The notes beneath the pieces were generated by a model, which saw nothing but the letters and a program-made list of their open reading frames with translations, was not told the DNA's origin and did not search any database. A stretch of 36,065 nt of DNA from Streptomyces torulosus (GTDB lineage: Bacteria > Actinomycetota > Actinomycetes > Streptomycetales > Streptomycetaceae). Location of the stretch: NCBI RefSeq assembly GCF_001419765.1, contig NZ_LIRK01000074.1, forward strand, positions 1 through 36,065, given 5' to 3'. Shown piece by piece: positions 7,135-13,801 of the stretch (positions are counted from its first letter, which is position 1; each line of letters begins with the position of its first letter). Made by a program: the position numbers and the translations under genes.

Positions 7135-8447
7135 GCCACCGCAGGAGAAGTCTCTCCCTCGTCGCGCTCGCCGGAATGCTGGGCCTCACGCTCAGCACCC
7201 CGGCCGGGGCGGAGCCCCGCGACGTCGGGCGCGACATCAGCAGGGACACGCTCGCCGCGGACGACGGCTGGGCCGCGGCCGACGGCGGGACCACGGGGGG
7301 TTCCACCGCCGACGCCGCCCATGTCCTCACCGTGCGCAACCGGAGCGAGCTGGTCCGGGCGCTCGACGGCGGCAGCGACACCCCCAAGATCATCCGGATC
7401 GCGGGGACCATCGACGCCAACACCGGTGACGACGGCGAGAAGCTCGACTGCGACGACTACGCCACCGGCGGCTACGAGCTGAAGAAGTACCTCGCCGCCT
7501 ACGACCCACGCAGCTGGGGCTCCGCCAGGCCGAGCGGCCCGCAGGAGGAGGCCCGCCAGGCGTCGGCGGCGAAGCAGGCCGAGCGGATCGAGCTGGCCGT
7601 CGGCTCCCACACCACGATCGTCGGCCTCAAGGGCGCGGTGCTCAAGGGGGCCAGCCTCCAGCTCAGGGGCTCCGACCATGTGATCATCCGCAATCTCGAA
7701 CTCCGCGACGCCTACGACTGCTTCCCCGTCTGGCAGCCCAACACCGGCGGCCTCGGCGACTGGAAGACCGCCTACGACAACATCTGGCTGCGCGGCTCCA
7801 CCCACGTCTGGATCGACCACGTCACCATCTCCGACCAGGGCCACCCCGACGAGGACGAGCCCACCTACTTCGGCCGCAACCACCTCCGGCACGACGGTCT
7901 GCTCGACATCACCAACGCCTCCGACCTGGTCACCGTCTCCTGGAGCCGGTTCGCCGACCACGACAAGGGCCTCCTCATCGGCAACGGCGACACCGCCACC
8001 GGCGACCGCGGCAGACTCCGCGTCACCCTGCACCACAACCAGTTCGAGAACGTCGTCCAGCGCGCGCCCCGCGTCCGCTTCGGGCAGGTGCACCTCTACA
8101 ACAACCGCTACGTCGTCCCGGCCGACGCCCACGACTACCGCTACGCGCTGGGCATCTCCACCGAGTCCGCCGTGTACGCCGAGAACAACGCGTTCACCAC
8201 GCCGGGCCACGTCGAGGCCGCCGACCTGGTCAAGAGCTGGAACGGCACCGCGCTCCACCAGACGGGCACCCTCTTCAACGGCTATCCGGTGGATCTCCTG
8301 GCCATCCACAACGCCTACAACTCCGGCAGCGAGCGCGATCTGACGGCCGACGTCGGCTGGACACCTACCCTGCACCAGAAGATCGACAGCGCCGTGAGGG
8401 CCGACCGAGAGGTGGCGCGCGGCGCGGGCGCAGGGAGGCTCCGATGA
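7131..8447 (+). CDS. Secreted pectate lyase, polysaccharide lyase family 1
   Basis: The 438-residue protein starts with a Sec-type signal peptide (MSHRRRSLSLVALAGMLGLT, cleaved near ...STPAGA at about 27). It then has the PL1 right-handed beta-helix. Motifs: VWIDH at 226-230, HDGLLDI at 254-260, and VQRAPRVRFG at 309-318, whose arginines include the catalytic base of PL1. It cleaves alpha-1,4-polygalacturonate by calcium-dependent beta-elimination outside the cell. It is a distant paralogue of the PL1 protein at 16207; both share the DGW..A.GGT.GGS.AD opening of the mature domain. It is unusual in being embedded between a permease and cytosolic enzymes with ATGA overlaps on both sides. Confidence 0.92.
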   Translation: MSHRRRSLSLVALAGMLGLTLSTPAGAEPRDVGRDISRDTLAADDGWAAADGGTTGGSTADAAHVLTVRNRSELVRALDGGSDTPKIIRIAGTIDANTGDDGEKLDCDDYATGGYELKKYLAAYDPRSWGSARPSGPQEEARQASAAKQAERIELAVGSHTTIVGLKGAVLKGASLQLRGSDHVIIRNLELRDAYDCFPVWQPNTGGLGDWKTAYDNIWLRGSTHVWIDHVTISDQGHPDEDEPTYFGRNHLRHDGLLDITNASDLVTVSWSRFADHDKGLLIGNGDTATGDRGRLRVTLHHNQFENVVQRAPRVRFGQVHLYNNRYVVPADAHDYRYALGISTESAVYAENNAFTTPGHVEAADLVKSWNGTALHQTGTLFNGYPVDLLAIHNAYNSGSERDLTADVGWTPTLHQKIDSAVRADREVARGAGAGRLR

Positions 8448-9622
8448 ACCACACCACCGCATACGACACCCCGGTCCCGCTCGTCCTCGCGGGCGCCCGC
8501 GGCCACGGCCGCTGGCACCTGGAGAACATCCGCCGCCTGGCGGACAAGGGGATCGTCCGCCTCGTCGGCGTCTGCGAGCTGACCCCGCTCGCCTCGGACG
8601 AGATCCCGGACGGCCTCGGCACCCCCGAGCAGTCCGCCGACTTCGGCGCGCTCCTCGACTCCACCGGTGCCGCGATCGCCGTGATCTGCACCCCGATCCC
8701 GACCCACACCGACCTGGCGCTGGCGGCGGCCGAGCGGGGCGTGCACATCCTGCTGGAGAAGCCCCCGGCCCCGTCGTACGCCGAGTTCCGCCGGATGGCG
8801 GACGGGGTGGCCGCCGCCGGAGTCGTCTGCCAGATCGGCTTCCAGTCGCTGGGCTCGCACGCGGTGCCCGCGATCCGGAAGATGATCGCGGACGGACTGA
8901 TCGGCGAGGTCACCGGCATCGGCGGCGCCGGCGCCTGGGCCCGCGCCGAGGCGTACTACCGGCGGGCGCCCTGGGCGGGCAAGCGCCGTCTGAACGGTGT
9001 CGACGTGATCGACGGGGCGCTCACCAACCCCCTCGCGCACGCCGTCGCCACCGGGCTCGCGCTCGGCGACGCGGGCCGCGCCGAGGACGTCACCCGTATC
9101 GAGACCGAGCTGCTGCGGGCCAACGACATCGAGTCCGACGACACCTCCTGCGTGCGGATCACCACCGCCCGCGGCAGCCGGATCACCGTCGCGGCCACGC
9201 TGTGCGCGGAGAACCCCGACGAGCCGTACAACGTCGTCCACGGCACCAGCGGCCGGATCACCTACTGGTACAAGCAGGACCGCGTGCTCGTCCAGCGGGC
9301 CGGACACGGCCCCGAGGAGATCGAGTACGGGCGCACCGACCTGCTGGAGAACCTGGTCGACCACCTCGTCGACGGCGCCGACCTGCTCGTTCCGCCGGAC
9401 ACCACCGGCGCGTTCATGAAGGTCGTCGAGGCCATCCGCACCGCCCCCGACCCCCGCGCGCTCCCGGCCGACGCCTGGCACCGGCTGCCCGAGGAGGACC
9501 GCCGGGTCGTCGACGGCATCGACGCGCTGGTCACGGCCGCCGCCGACGACCTCGCCCTCTACTCCGAACTGGGCGCCCCCTGGGCGCTCCCCGAGCCACC
9601 GGCGAACGAGGTGAGTACCTGA
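8444..9622 (+). CDS. Gfo/Idh/MocA family NAD(P)-dependent oxidoreductase
   Basis: The 392-residue cytosolic dehydrogenase has an N-terminal Rossmann domain (LVLAGARGHGRWHLENI, residues 13-29) and the family signature EKPPAPS with E105-K106-P107. A C-terminal alpha/beta substrate domain follows. Such enzymes oxidise sugars, inositols or their derivatives; L-arabinose 1-dehydrogenase of the non-phosphorylative route (Azospirillum AraA) belongs to this family, which is relevant because the next two steps of that route have homologues upstream. It could equally act on another sugar. The glycine motif is G-A-R-G-H-G rather than the common GxGxxG. Its ATG overlaps the upstream stop (ATGA) and the next start overlaps its own stop. 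Confidence 0.88.
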   Translation: MNHTTAYDTPVPLVLAGARGHGRWHLENIRRLADKGIVRLVGVCELTPLASDEIPDGLGTPEQSADFGALLDSTGAAIAVICTPIPTHTDLALAAAERGVHILLEKPPAPSYAEFRRMADGVAAAGVVCQIGFQSLGSHAVPAIRKMIADGLIGEVTGIGGAGAWARAEAYYRRAPWAGKRRLNGVDVIDGALTNPLAHAVATGLALGDAGRAEDVTRIETELLRANDIESDDTSCVRITTARGSRITVAATLCAENPDEPYNVVHGTSGRITYWYKQDRVLVQRAGHGPEEIEYGRTDLLENLVDHLVDGADLLVPPDTTGAFMKVVEAIRTAPDPRALPADAWHRLPEEDRRVVDGIDALVTAAADDLALYSELGAPWALPEPPANEVST

Positions 9623-10467
9623 TGACGACCGACGAGTCCCTCGTCCTGCGGGTGGCGGGCCGCCCGGTGGGCCGCTACCACGCCCGGCCCGAGGTGCCGG
9701 CCCGCCTCTCGCCCCGCCCCTACCTCCATCCCGTCACCACCCTGTCCGGTACGGCGGTCACCGAGCTGAGCCCCGCCGACCACCTCCACCACCTCGGCGT
9801 CGGTGTCGCCGTTCCCGACGTCGAGGGGCACAACTTCTGGGGCGGGCGGACCTACGTCCGCGACCGGGGCCCGACCGAGCTCGACAACCACGGCTCCCAG
9901 CGCCACATCGCCTTCCAACTGCGCGACCCCGACGGCTTCGTCGAGGAACTGCGCTGGGTGGCGTCCGGAACCGAGCTGCTGCGCGAGCGCCGTACCGTCG
10001 CGGCCACCGAACTGACCGACGGCGCCTGGGCGTTGGACTTCACCTTCTCGCTCACCAACACCACCGGCACACCCGTCTCGATCGGCAGCCCCGCCACCAA
10101 CGGACGCCCCGGCGCCGCGTACGGCGGGTTCTTCTGGCGGGCCCGCAAGGAGGCCCGGCCCCCGCGCGTGTTCACCGCCGACGCCGAGGGCGAGGCCGAC
10201 GTCCACGGCACCCGCGCCGACTGGCTCGCCCTCGCGGGCGACACCTGGACGCTCGTCTTCGCGGGGGCCACCGCCACCACCCGCCGCGACCCCTGGTTCG
10301 TCCGGGCCGACGAGTATCCGGGCGTCGGCTCGTCGCTCGCCCCCACCGAACGTCTGCCCGTCGAGCCCGGTGGGACCGCCGTACGCCGGGTCGTCACCGT
10401 CGTCGCCGACGGCACCCTCGACCGCGGCGAGGCGGCGGCCCTGGTCCGCAAGGCGGTGAGCCCGTGA
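9622..10467 (+). CDS. DUF6807/PmoA-like protein
   Basis: The 281-residue protein has the signature of a beta-sandwich family annotated PmoA or DUF6807: RPYLHPVTTLSG near the start, SPADHLHHLGVGVAVPDVEGHNFWGG, and GGFFWRAR later. The histidine-rich LHPV / DHLHHLG pattern suggests a metal or sugar site. It has no signal peptide. Members commonly sit next to Gfo/Idh/MocA dehydrogenases and glycosidases, exactly as here, and are suspected to act in sugar oxidation. No reaction is established to my knowledge. The ATG at 9622 shares one base with the upstream stop (TGATG) and follows ACGAGGTGA; its stop overlaps the GH43 start. A genuinely uncharacterised member of this pathway. Confidence 0.82.
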   Translation: MTTDESLVLRVAGRPVGRYHARPEVPARLSPRPYLHPVTTLSGTAVTELSPADHLHHLGVGVAVPDVEGHNFWGGRTYVRDRGPTELDNHGSQRHIAFQLRDPDGFVEELRWVASGTELLRERRTVAATELTDGAWALDFTFSLTNTTGTPVSIGSPATNGRPGAAYGGFFWRARKEARPPRVFTADAEGEADVHGTRADWLALAGDTWTLVFAGATATTRRDPWFVRADEYPGVGSSLAPTERLPVEPGGTAVRRVVTVVADGTLDRGEAAALVRKAVSP

Positions 10468-12050
10468 CGACCTCCGCGAGCGCGCCCGCCTTCTCCGCAG
10501 ACCGGGGCGACGGCACCTACCGCAACCCCGTCCTCGACGCCGACTGGTCCGACCCCGATGTCCTGCGCGTGGCCGACGACTTCTATCTGACGGCCTCCAG
10601 TTTCGGCCGGGTCCCGGGACTTCCCCTGCTGCACTCCCGGGACCTGGTCAACTGGACGCTCGTCGGCCACGCGCTGCCCCTCCTCGAACCCGCGAGCGAG
10701 TTCCGGGCGCCCCGCCACGACTGCGGGGTGTGGGCACCGTCGCTGCGGCACTTCGACGACCGGTTCTGGATCTTCTGGGGCGACCCCGACCAGGGCGTCT
10801 TCCAGGTCAACGCCCCCGAGATCCGCGGCCCGTGGACCCGGCCGCACCTGGTCAAGGAGGGCAAGGGACTCATCGACCCGTGCCCGCTGTGGGACGAGGA
10901 GACCGGCGAGGCGTACCTCGTGCACGCCTGGGCCAAGTCCCGCTCCGGGATCAAGAACCGACTCACCGGACACCGGATGCGGCCCGACGGCACGGGACTG
11001 CTCGACGGGGGCAAGGTGATCGTCGACGCGGACCGGCTGCCCGGCTGGTTCACCCTGGAGGGCCCCAAGCTCTACCGGCACGACGGCTGGTTCTGGATCC
11101 TCGCCCCGGCCGGGGGAGTGGAGACCGGCTGGCAGGGCGCCTTCCGCTCCCGCGACTTCTTCGGCCCCTACGAGGAGCGCGTCGTGCTGGAGCAGCACGA
11201 CACCGACGTGAACGGCCCCCACCAGGGCGGCTGGGTGCGCACGGCGGCCGGCGAGGACTGGTTCCTGCACTTCCAGCAGCGGGGCGCGTACGGCAGGGTC
11301 GTCCACCTCCAGCCGATGCGCTGGGACGCCGACGGCTGGCCCGTCCTCGGGGACGAGGGCGCCCCCGTGGCCGTGCACGCCAAGCCGGCGCTGCCCGCGC
11401 AGCCGCCCGCCGCGCCGGCCACCGACGACGACTTCCCCGGCGGCCGCTTCGGACGCCAGTGGCAGTGGACCGCGAACCCTCCCTCACTCCCGGCTTCGCT
11501 CGAGCGGGGGGACCCCCACGCCGGCTGGGCCACCCAGCACTCCGGCGACGGGCTGCGGCTCACGTGCGTGCGCTCCGTGCACGCGCACGACCTGCGGAAA
11601 CTGGCGAATGTGCTCACACAGCGGCTGCCGGGGATCCCCACCGTGACCGAGGTGGAGCTGCGCCTCGACAGCGAGGAGCCAGGGGCGCGCGCCGGACTCG
11701 CCGTGCTCGGTGACGCCTTCCGCTGGATCGGGCTCCAGCGGGACGCCGACGGGAGCGTGCACCTCGTCCACCGGTTCGCCGAGACCGTCGCCGAACGGGA
11801 GCGGGACGCGGCACCTCCGCGCCCGGCGCCCGACGGGCGGGCCCGGCTGCGCATCGAGACCCGCGCCGGGGCACGCTGCCACTTCTCGTACGACGTGGGG
11901 GAGGGGTGGCACTCCTCCGGCCAGGTCTTCGCCGCCACGCCCTGGCGTTGGGTCGGCGCCCTGCTCGGCCTCTTCGCGGTCGCGCCCACCGGCGGGGGAC
12001 ACGCCGGGGCGGCCACCTTCACCACGTTCAGGATCACCCCCTCCTCGTAA
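10464..12050 (+). CDS. Glycoside hydrolase family 43 protein (beta-xylosidase/alpha-L-arabinofuranosidase type)
   Basis: The 528-residue enzyme has no signal peptide, so it acts in the cytosol on imported oligosaccharides. A five-bladed propeller domain (about residues 18-310) carries the GH43 triad: D30 as base (SDPDVLRV), D138 as pKa modulator (GLIDPCPLWD) and E199 as acid (LEGPKLY). A concanavalin-like C-terminal domain (about 320-528) is usual for the xylosidase/arabinofuranosidase subgroups. It would remove arabinose or xylose side-chain units from pectin fragments. The GTG start overlaps the upstream stop (GTGA). Between the two domains, about residues 340-352, an in-frame stretch PPSLPASLERGDPH is encoded by a short Streptomyces-type repeat and looks inserted. 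It ends the six-gene overlapping chain. Confidence 0.9.
   Translation: MTTSASAPAFSADRGDGTYRNPVLDADWSDPDVLRVADDFYLTASSFGRVPGLPLLHSRDLVNWTLVGHALPLLEPASEFRAPRHDCGVWAPSLRHFDDRFWIFWGDPDQGVFQVNAPEIRGPWTRPHLVKEGKGLIDPCPLWDEETGEAYLVHAWAKSRSGIKNRLTGHRMRPDGTGLLDGGKVIVDADRLPGWFTLEGPKLYRHDGWFWILAPAGGVETGWQGAFRSRDFFGPYEERVVLEQHDTDVNGPHQGGWVRTAAGEDWFLHFQQRGAYGRVVHLQPMRWDADGWPVLGDEGAPVAVHAKPALPAQPPAAPATDDDFPGGRFGRQWQWTANPPSLPASLERGDPHAGWATQHSGDGLRLTCVRSVHAHDLRKLANVLTQRLPGIPTVTEVELRLDSEEPGARAGLAVLGDAFRWIGLQRDADGSVHLVHRFAETVAERERDAAPPRPAPDGRARLRIETRAGARCHFSYDVGEGWHSSGQVFAATPWRWVGALLGLFAVAPTGGGHAGAATFTTFRITPSS
11476..11519 (+). repeat. Streptomyces-type short repeat inserted in frame in the GH43 gene
   Basis: The segment with ACTCCCGGCTTCGCTCGAGC followed by GGGGGGACCCCCA matches, from memory, a palindromic short repeat dispersed between genes in many Streptomyces. 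Here it lies inside the coding frame and adds about 13 residues between ANP and AGWATQH without breaking the frame. Confidence 0.55.
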
Positions 12051-12068
12051 CCCGTACGCCTGTTGGGA
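12051..12068 (+). repeat. Leader-like 18-mer, copy 1
   Basis: CCCGTACGCCTGTTGGGA recurs at 15311-15328 with two mismatches. Each copy lies just before a start codon, that of the pectinesterase remnant here and of the CE12 gene there, so it may be a remnant of a shared 5' untranslated sequence. Confidence 0.4.
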
Positions 12069-12074
12069 GCCGCA

Positions 12075-12354
12075 ATGACGCACCTCCGTAGCAAGCGCTT
12101 GCCGACCTGGTCGGGGGCGGGCCCGGGTGTCGGCCGGACCTTGGTCGCGGTCGCCGCACTACCGGGCTCGCTGGGGCTCGGAGCCGTCGGGAAGGACGCG
12201 CGGTTCTCGGAGTACCGCACCTACGGCCAAGGCGCCGGGGTAACCGCCGACCGCCCGCAGCTCGCGGCGCCCGACGCCCCCCACCCGCACGGTTGCCACG
12301 TACCTCGCCGGGGCGGACGGCTGGGCGCCGCACCTGCGGCGCGCCCGCCACTGA
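12075..12354 (+). pseudogene. Remnant of a secreted pectinesterase (internally deleted and frameshifted)
   Basis: From the ATG at 12075 the frame encodes a basic, signal-peptide-like start (MTHLRSKRLP, then a hydrophobic stretch GRTLVAVAALPGSLGLG). It passes directly into a piece typical of the C-terminus of CE8 pectinesterases: ARFSEYRTYGQGAGVTADRP. After a frameshift near 12290 the last piece continues in the next frame, from 12295, as ATYLAGADGWAPH and stops at 12352-12354. The intact pectinesterases at 17514 and 18634 end with the same order: RF.EYRN.GPGA..TVPENRP, then YLGDW. The whole catalytic domain is therefore missing and the reading frame broken. The perfect palindrome GCAAGCGCTTGC lies inside at 12091-12102. 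Confidence 0.7.
12091..12102. promoter_or_regulatory. Perfect LacI-operator-like palindrome
   Basis: GCAAGCGCTTGC is a perfect 12-bp palindrome with the AAGCGCTT core also seen at 5236 and 3124. It now lies within the pectinesterase remnant, downstream of its start codon, so it may be a stray site or control nothing. Confidence 0.35.
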
Positions 12355-12423
12355 GTCCCGGCCCCGACAACTTCACCACCCTCGACCTCGTCGGCGTCGA
12401 CGCGACGAAGAGAGAGCCGTTCA

Positions 12424-12580
12424 TTGACTTTCTCCCTCGTCTAACGGCGGGGGATTCCAGCGGTCGCCCGCTGGGGTTCCTGCTTCACCGACGACCGCCC
12501 CGTCCGGGAGGACTCCCGTTGAGGTCTTACACCGTGTCCACAGGCGGACGCCGCCAGCCCGGCGGCCAGGATGTTGCGTG
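12424..12580 (-). ncRNA. Putative omegaRNA (reRNA) of the TnpB element
   Basis: In characterised TnpB systems the guide RNA is made from the 3' end of tnpB through the element right end, and the bases just beyond that end act as the guide. Here the right-end structure covers 12433-12454, and the tnpB stop codon (12441-12443) lies inside it. If the tip is GTCAA ending at 12424, the guide starts at 12423 and reads TGAACGGCTCTCTCTTCGTC in the minus direction. The right-end stem pairs as 9 bp with two G-T wobbles on the plus strand, but has two C-A mismatches in the RNA sense, which may mean decay. The RNA 5' end is a guess. Confidence 0.45.
12433..12454 (-). repeat. Right-end hairpin of the TnpB element
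   Basis: TCCCTCGTC (12433-12441) and GGCGGGGGA (12446-12454) pair around a TAAC loop on the plus strand with two G-T wobbles. It is the terminal structure of the element and contains the tnpB stop codon. Confidence 0.65.
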
Positions 12581-13649
12581 CCGCGTTCACGTCGCGGTCA
12601 TGCACAGTGCCGCAGGCGCACGTCCACTCGCGGACATTCAACGGCATCTTGGCCGCGACCGTGCCGCAGGCCCCGCACGGCTTCGAGCTGGGGAACCAGC
12701 GGTCGATCACGACCAGTTCGCGCCCGTACCAGGCGCACTTGTACTCCAGCATGGAGCGGAACTCCGTCCACGACGCGTCACTGATGGCGCGCGCGAGCTT
12801 GCCGTTCTTCAGCAGGTGGCGGACGGTGAGGTCCTCGATCACGACCGTTTGGTTCTCACGGACGAGACGAGTCGACAGCTTGTGGAGGAAGTCGCGACGC
12901 CGGTCGGCGATCCGCGCATGGACCTTGGTGACGCGACGCCGGGCCTTTTCCCGGTTTGCCGAGCCCTTCGCCTTCCGCGACAGCTCACGCTGCGCGCGGG
13001 CCAGGCGGACGCGGTCACGCCGCTCGTGCTTCGGGTTGGCGACCTTCTCCCCGGTGGACAGGGTCACCAGCGACGTGATCCCGGCGTCGATGCCGACCGC
13101 CGCCGTGGTGACGGCGGCCGGGGCGACGCTGTCCTCACACAGCAGGGACACGAACCAGCGTCCCACCGCGTCACGGGACACCGTCGCAGTGGTCGGCTCC
13201 GCACCCTCGGGCAGCGGACGCGACCAACGGATGTCCAGGGGCTCGGCCATCTTGGCCAGAGTCAGTCGCCCGTCACGCCACTTGAAGGCGCTGCGGGTGT
13301 ACTCGGCCGACGCGCGGGACTTCTTCCGGCTCTTGTAGCGCGGGTACTTCGCACGCTTGGCGAAGAAGTTCCCGAACGCCGCCTGAAGATGGCGGAGCGC
13401 CTGCTGGAGCGGGACGGAGGACACCTCCGACAGGAAGGCCAGCTCCTCGGTCTTCTTCCACTCCGTCAGCGCGGCGGACGACTGCACGTAGGAGACACGG
13501 CGCTGCTCGCCGTACCAGGCCCGCGTGCGCTCCTCCAGCGCCTTGTTGTAGACGAGGCGGACGCAGCCGAACGTGCGCGACAGCTCCGCTGCCTGCTCGT
13601 CCGTGGGGTAGAAGCGGTACTTGAACGCCCGCCTGACCTGCCGCATCAC
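12441..13649 (-). CDS. tnpB: TnpB, RNA-guided transposon endonuclease
   Basis: The 402-residue protein is full length for TnpB. The N-terminal half opens with the family pattern RRAFKYRFYPTDEQAAEL and GCVRLVYNKALE. The RuvC nuclease residues are present: D188 (VGIDAGI), E272 (VVIEDL) and the DRDVNAARNI motif with D351/D353. The zinc finger is C325-x2-C328 ... C344-x-C346. TnpB is guided by omegaRNA to cut DNA flanked by a short transposon-adjacent motif. No key residue is missing, so the nuclease could be active. The stop codon lies within the right-end hairpin. No TnpA is adjacent. Leucine and arginine codons look like the host's, so the element has either long residence or an actinobacterial origin. 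Confidence 0.95.
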   Translation of the reverse strand: MMRQVRRAFKYRFYPTDEQAAELSRTFGCVRLVYNKALEERTRAWYGEQRRVSYVQSSAALTEWKKTEELAFLSEVSSVPLQQALRHLQAAFGNFFAKRAKYPRYKSRKKSRASAEYTRSAFKWRDGRLTLAKMAEPLDIRWSRPLPEGAEPTTATVSRDAVGRWFVSLLCEDSVAPAAVTTAAVGIDAGITSLVTLSTGEKVANPKHERRDRVRLARAQRELSRKAKGSANREKARRRVTKVHARIADRRRDFLHKLSTRLVRENQTVVIEDLTVRHLLKNGKLARAISDASWTEFRSMLEYKCAWYGRELVVIDRWFPSSKPCGACGTVAAKMPLNVREWTCACGTVHDRDVNAARNILAAGLAASACGHGVRPQRESSRTGRSSVKQEPQRATAGIPRR

Positions 13650-13801
13650 GCCTCACAGGTATCAGCTTCAGTGTGAGCGTTGCCGGTCGGTGGACGGTGA
13701 AGGCCCGCCTTCGCGGCGAACCCGCTTTCCCTGCCCTGCTCCGCAGGAGCTTCGTTTCCTCCTCGGCCTGAAGGCCCGGGTATCCACGAAGGAAGGCCCC
13801 G

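Larger units (their letters stand above)
12424..13790 (-). mobile_element. IS1341/IS605-type element carrying only tnpB
   Basis: The element is defined by an intact tnpB on the minus strand with typical IS605-family ends. The right end reads, on the minus strand, GGAATCCCCCGCC-GTTA-GACGAGGGAGAAAGTCAA, ending near 12424. The left end, upstream of tnpB, has several small hairpins, including GGCC-TGAA-GGCC at 13765-13776. No TnpA transposase is present, so it is non-autonomous for movement. The right boundary is fairly clear from the GTCAA tip; the left boundary is only approximate, within about 13770-13792. It lies between the pectinesterase remnant and the binding-protein gene, about 10-30 nt before the latter's start. 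Confidence 0.7.

Noticed and set aside
12355..12423. Short stretch encoding PGPDNFTTLDLVGVDATK next to the TnpB right end
   Set aside because: It may be a fragment of another gene but is too short to assign; only its role as flank and predicted guide source is retained.
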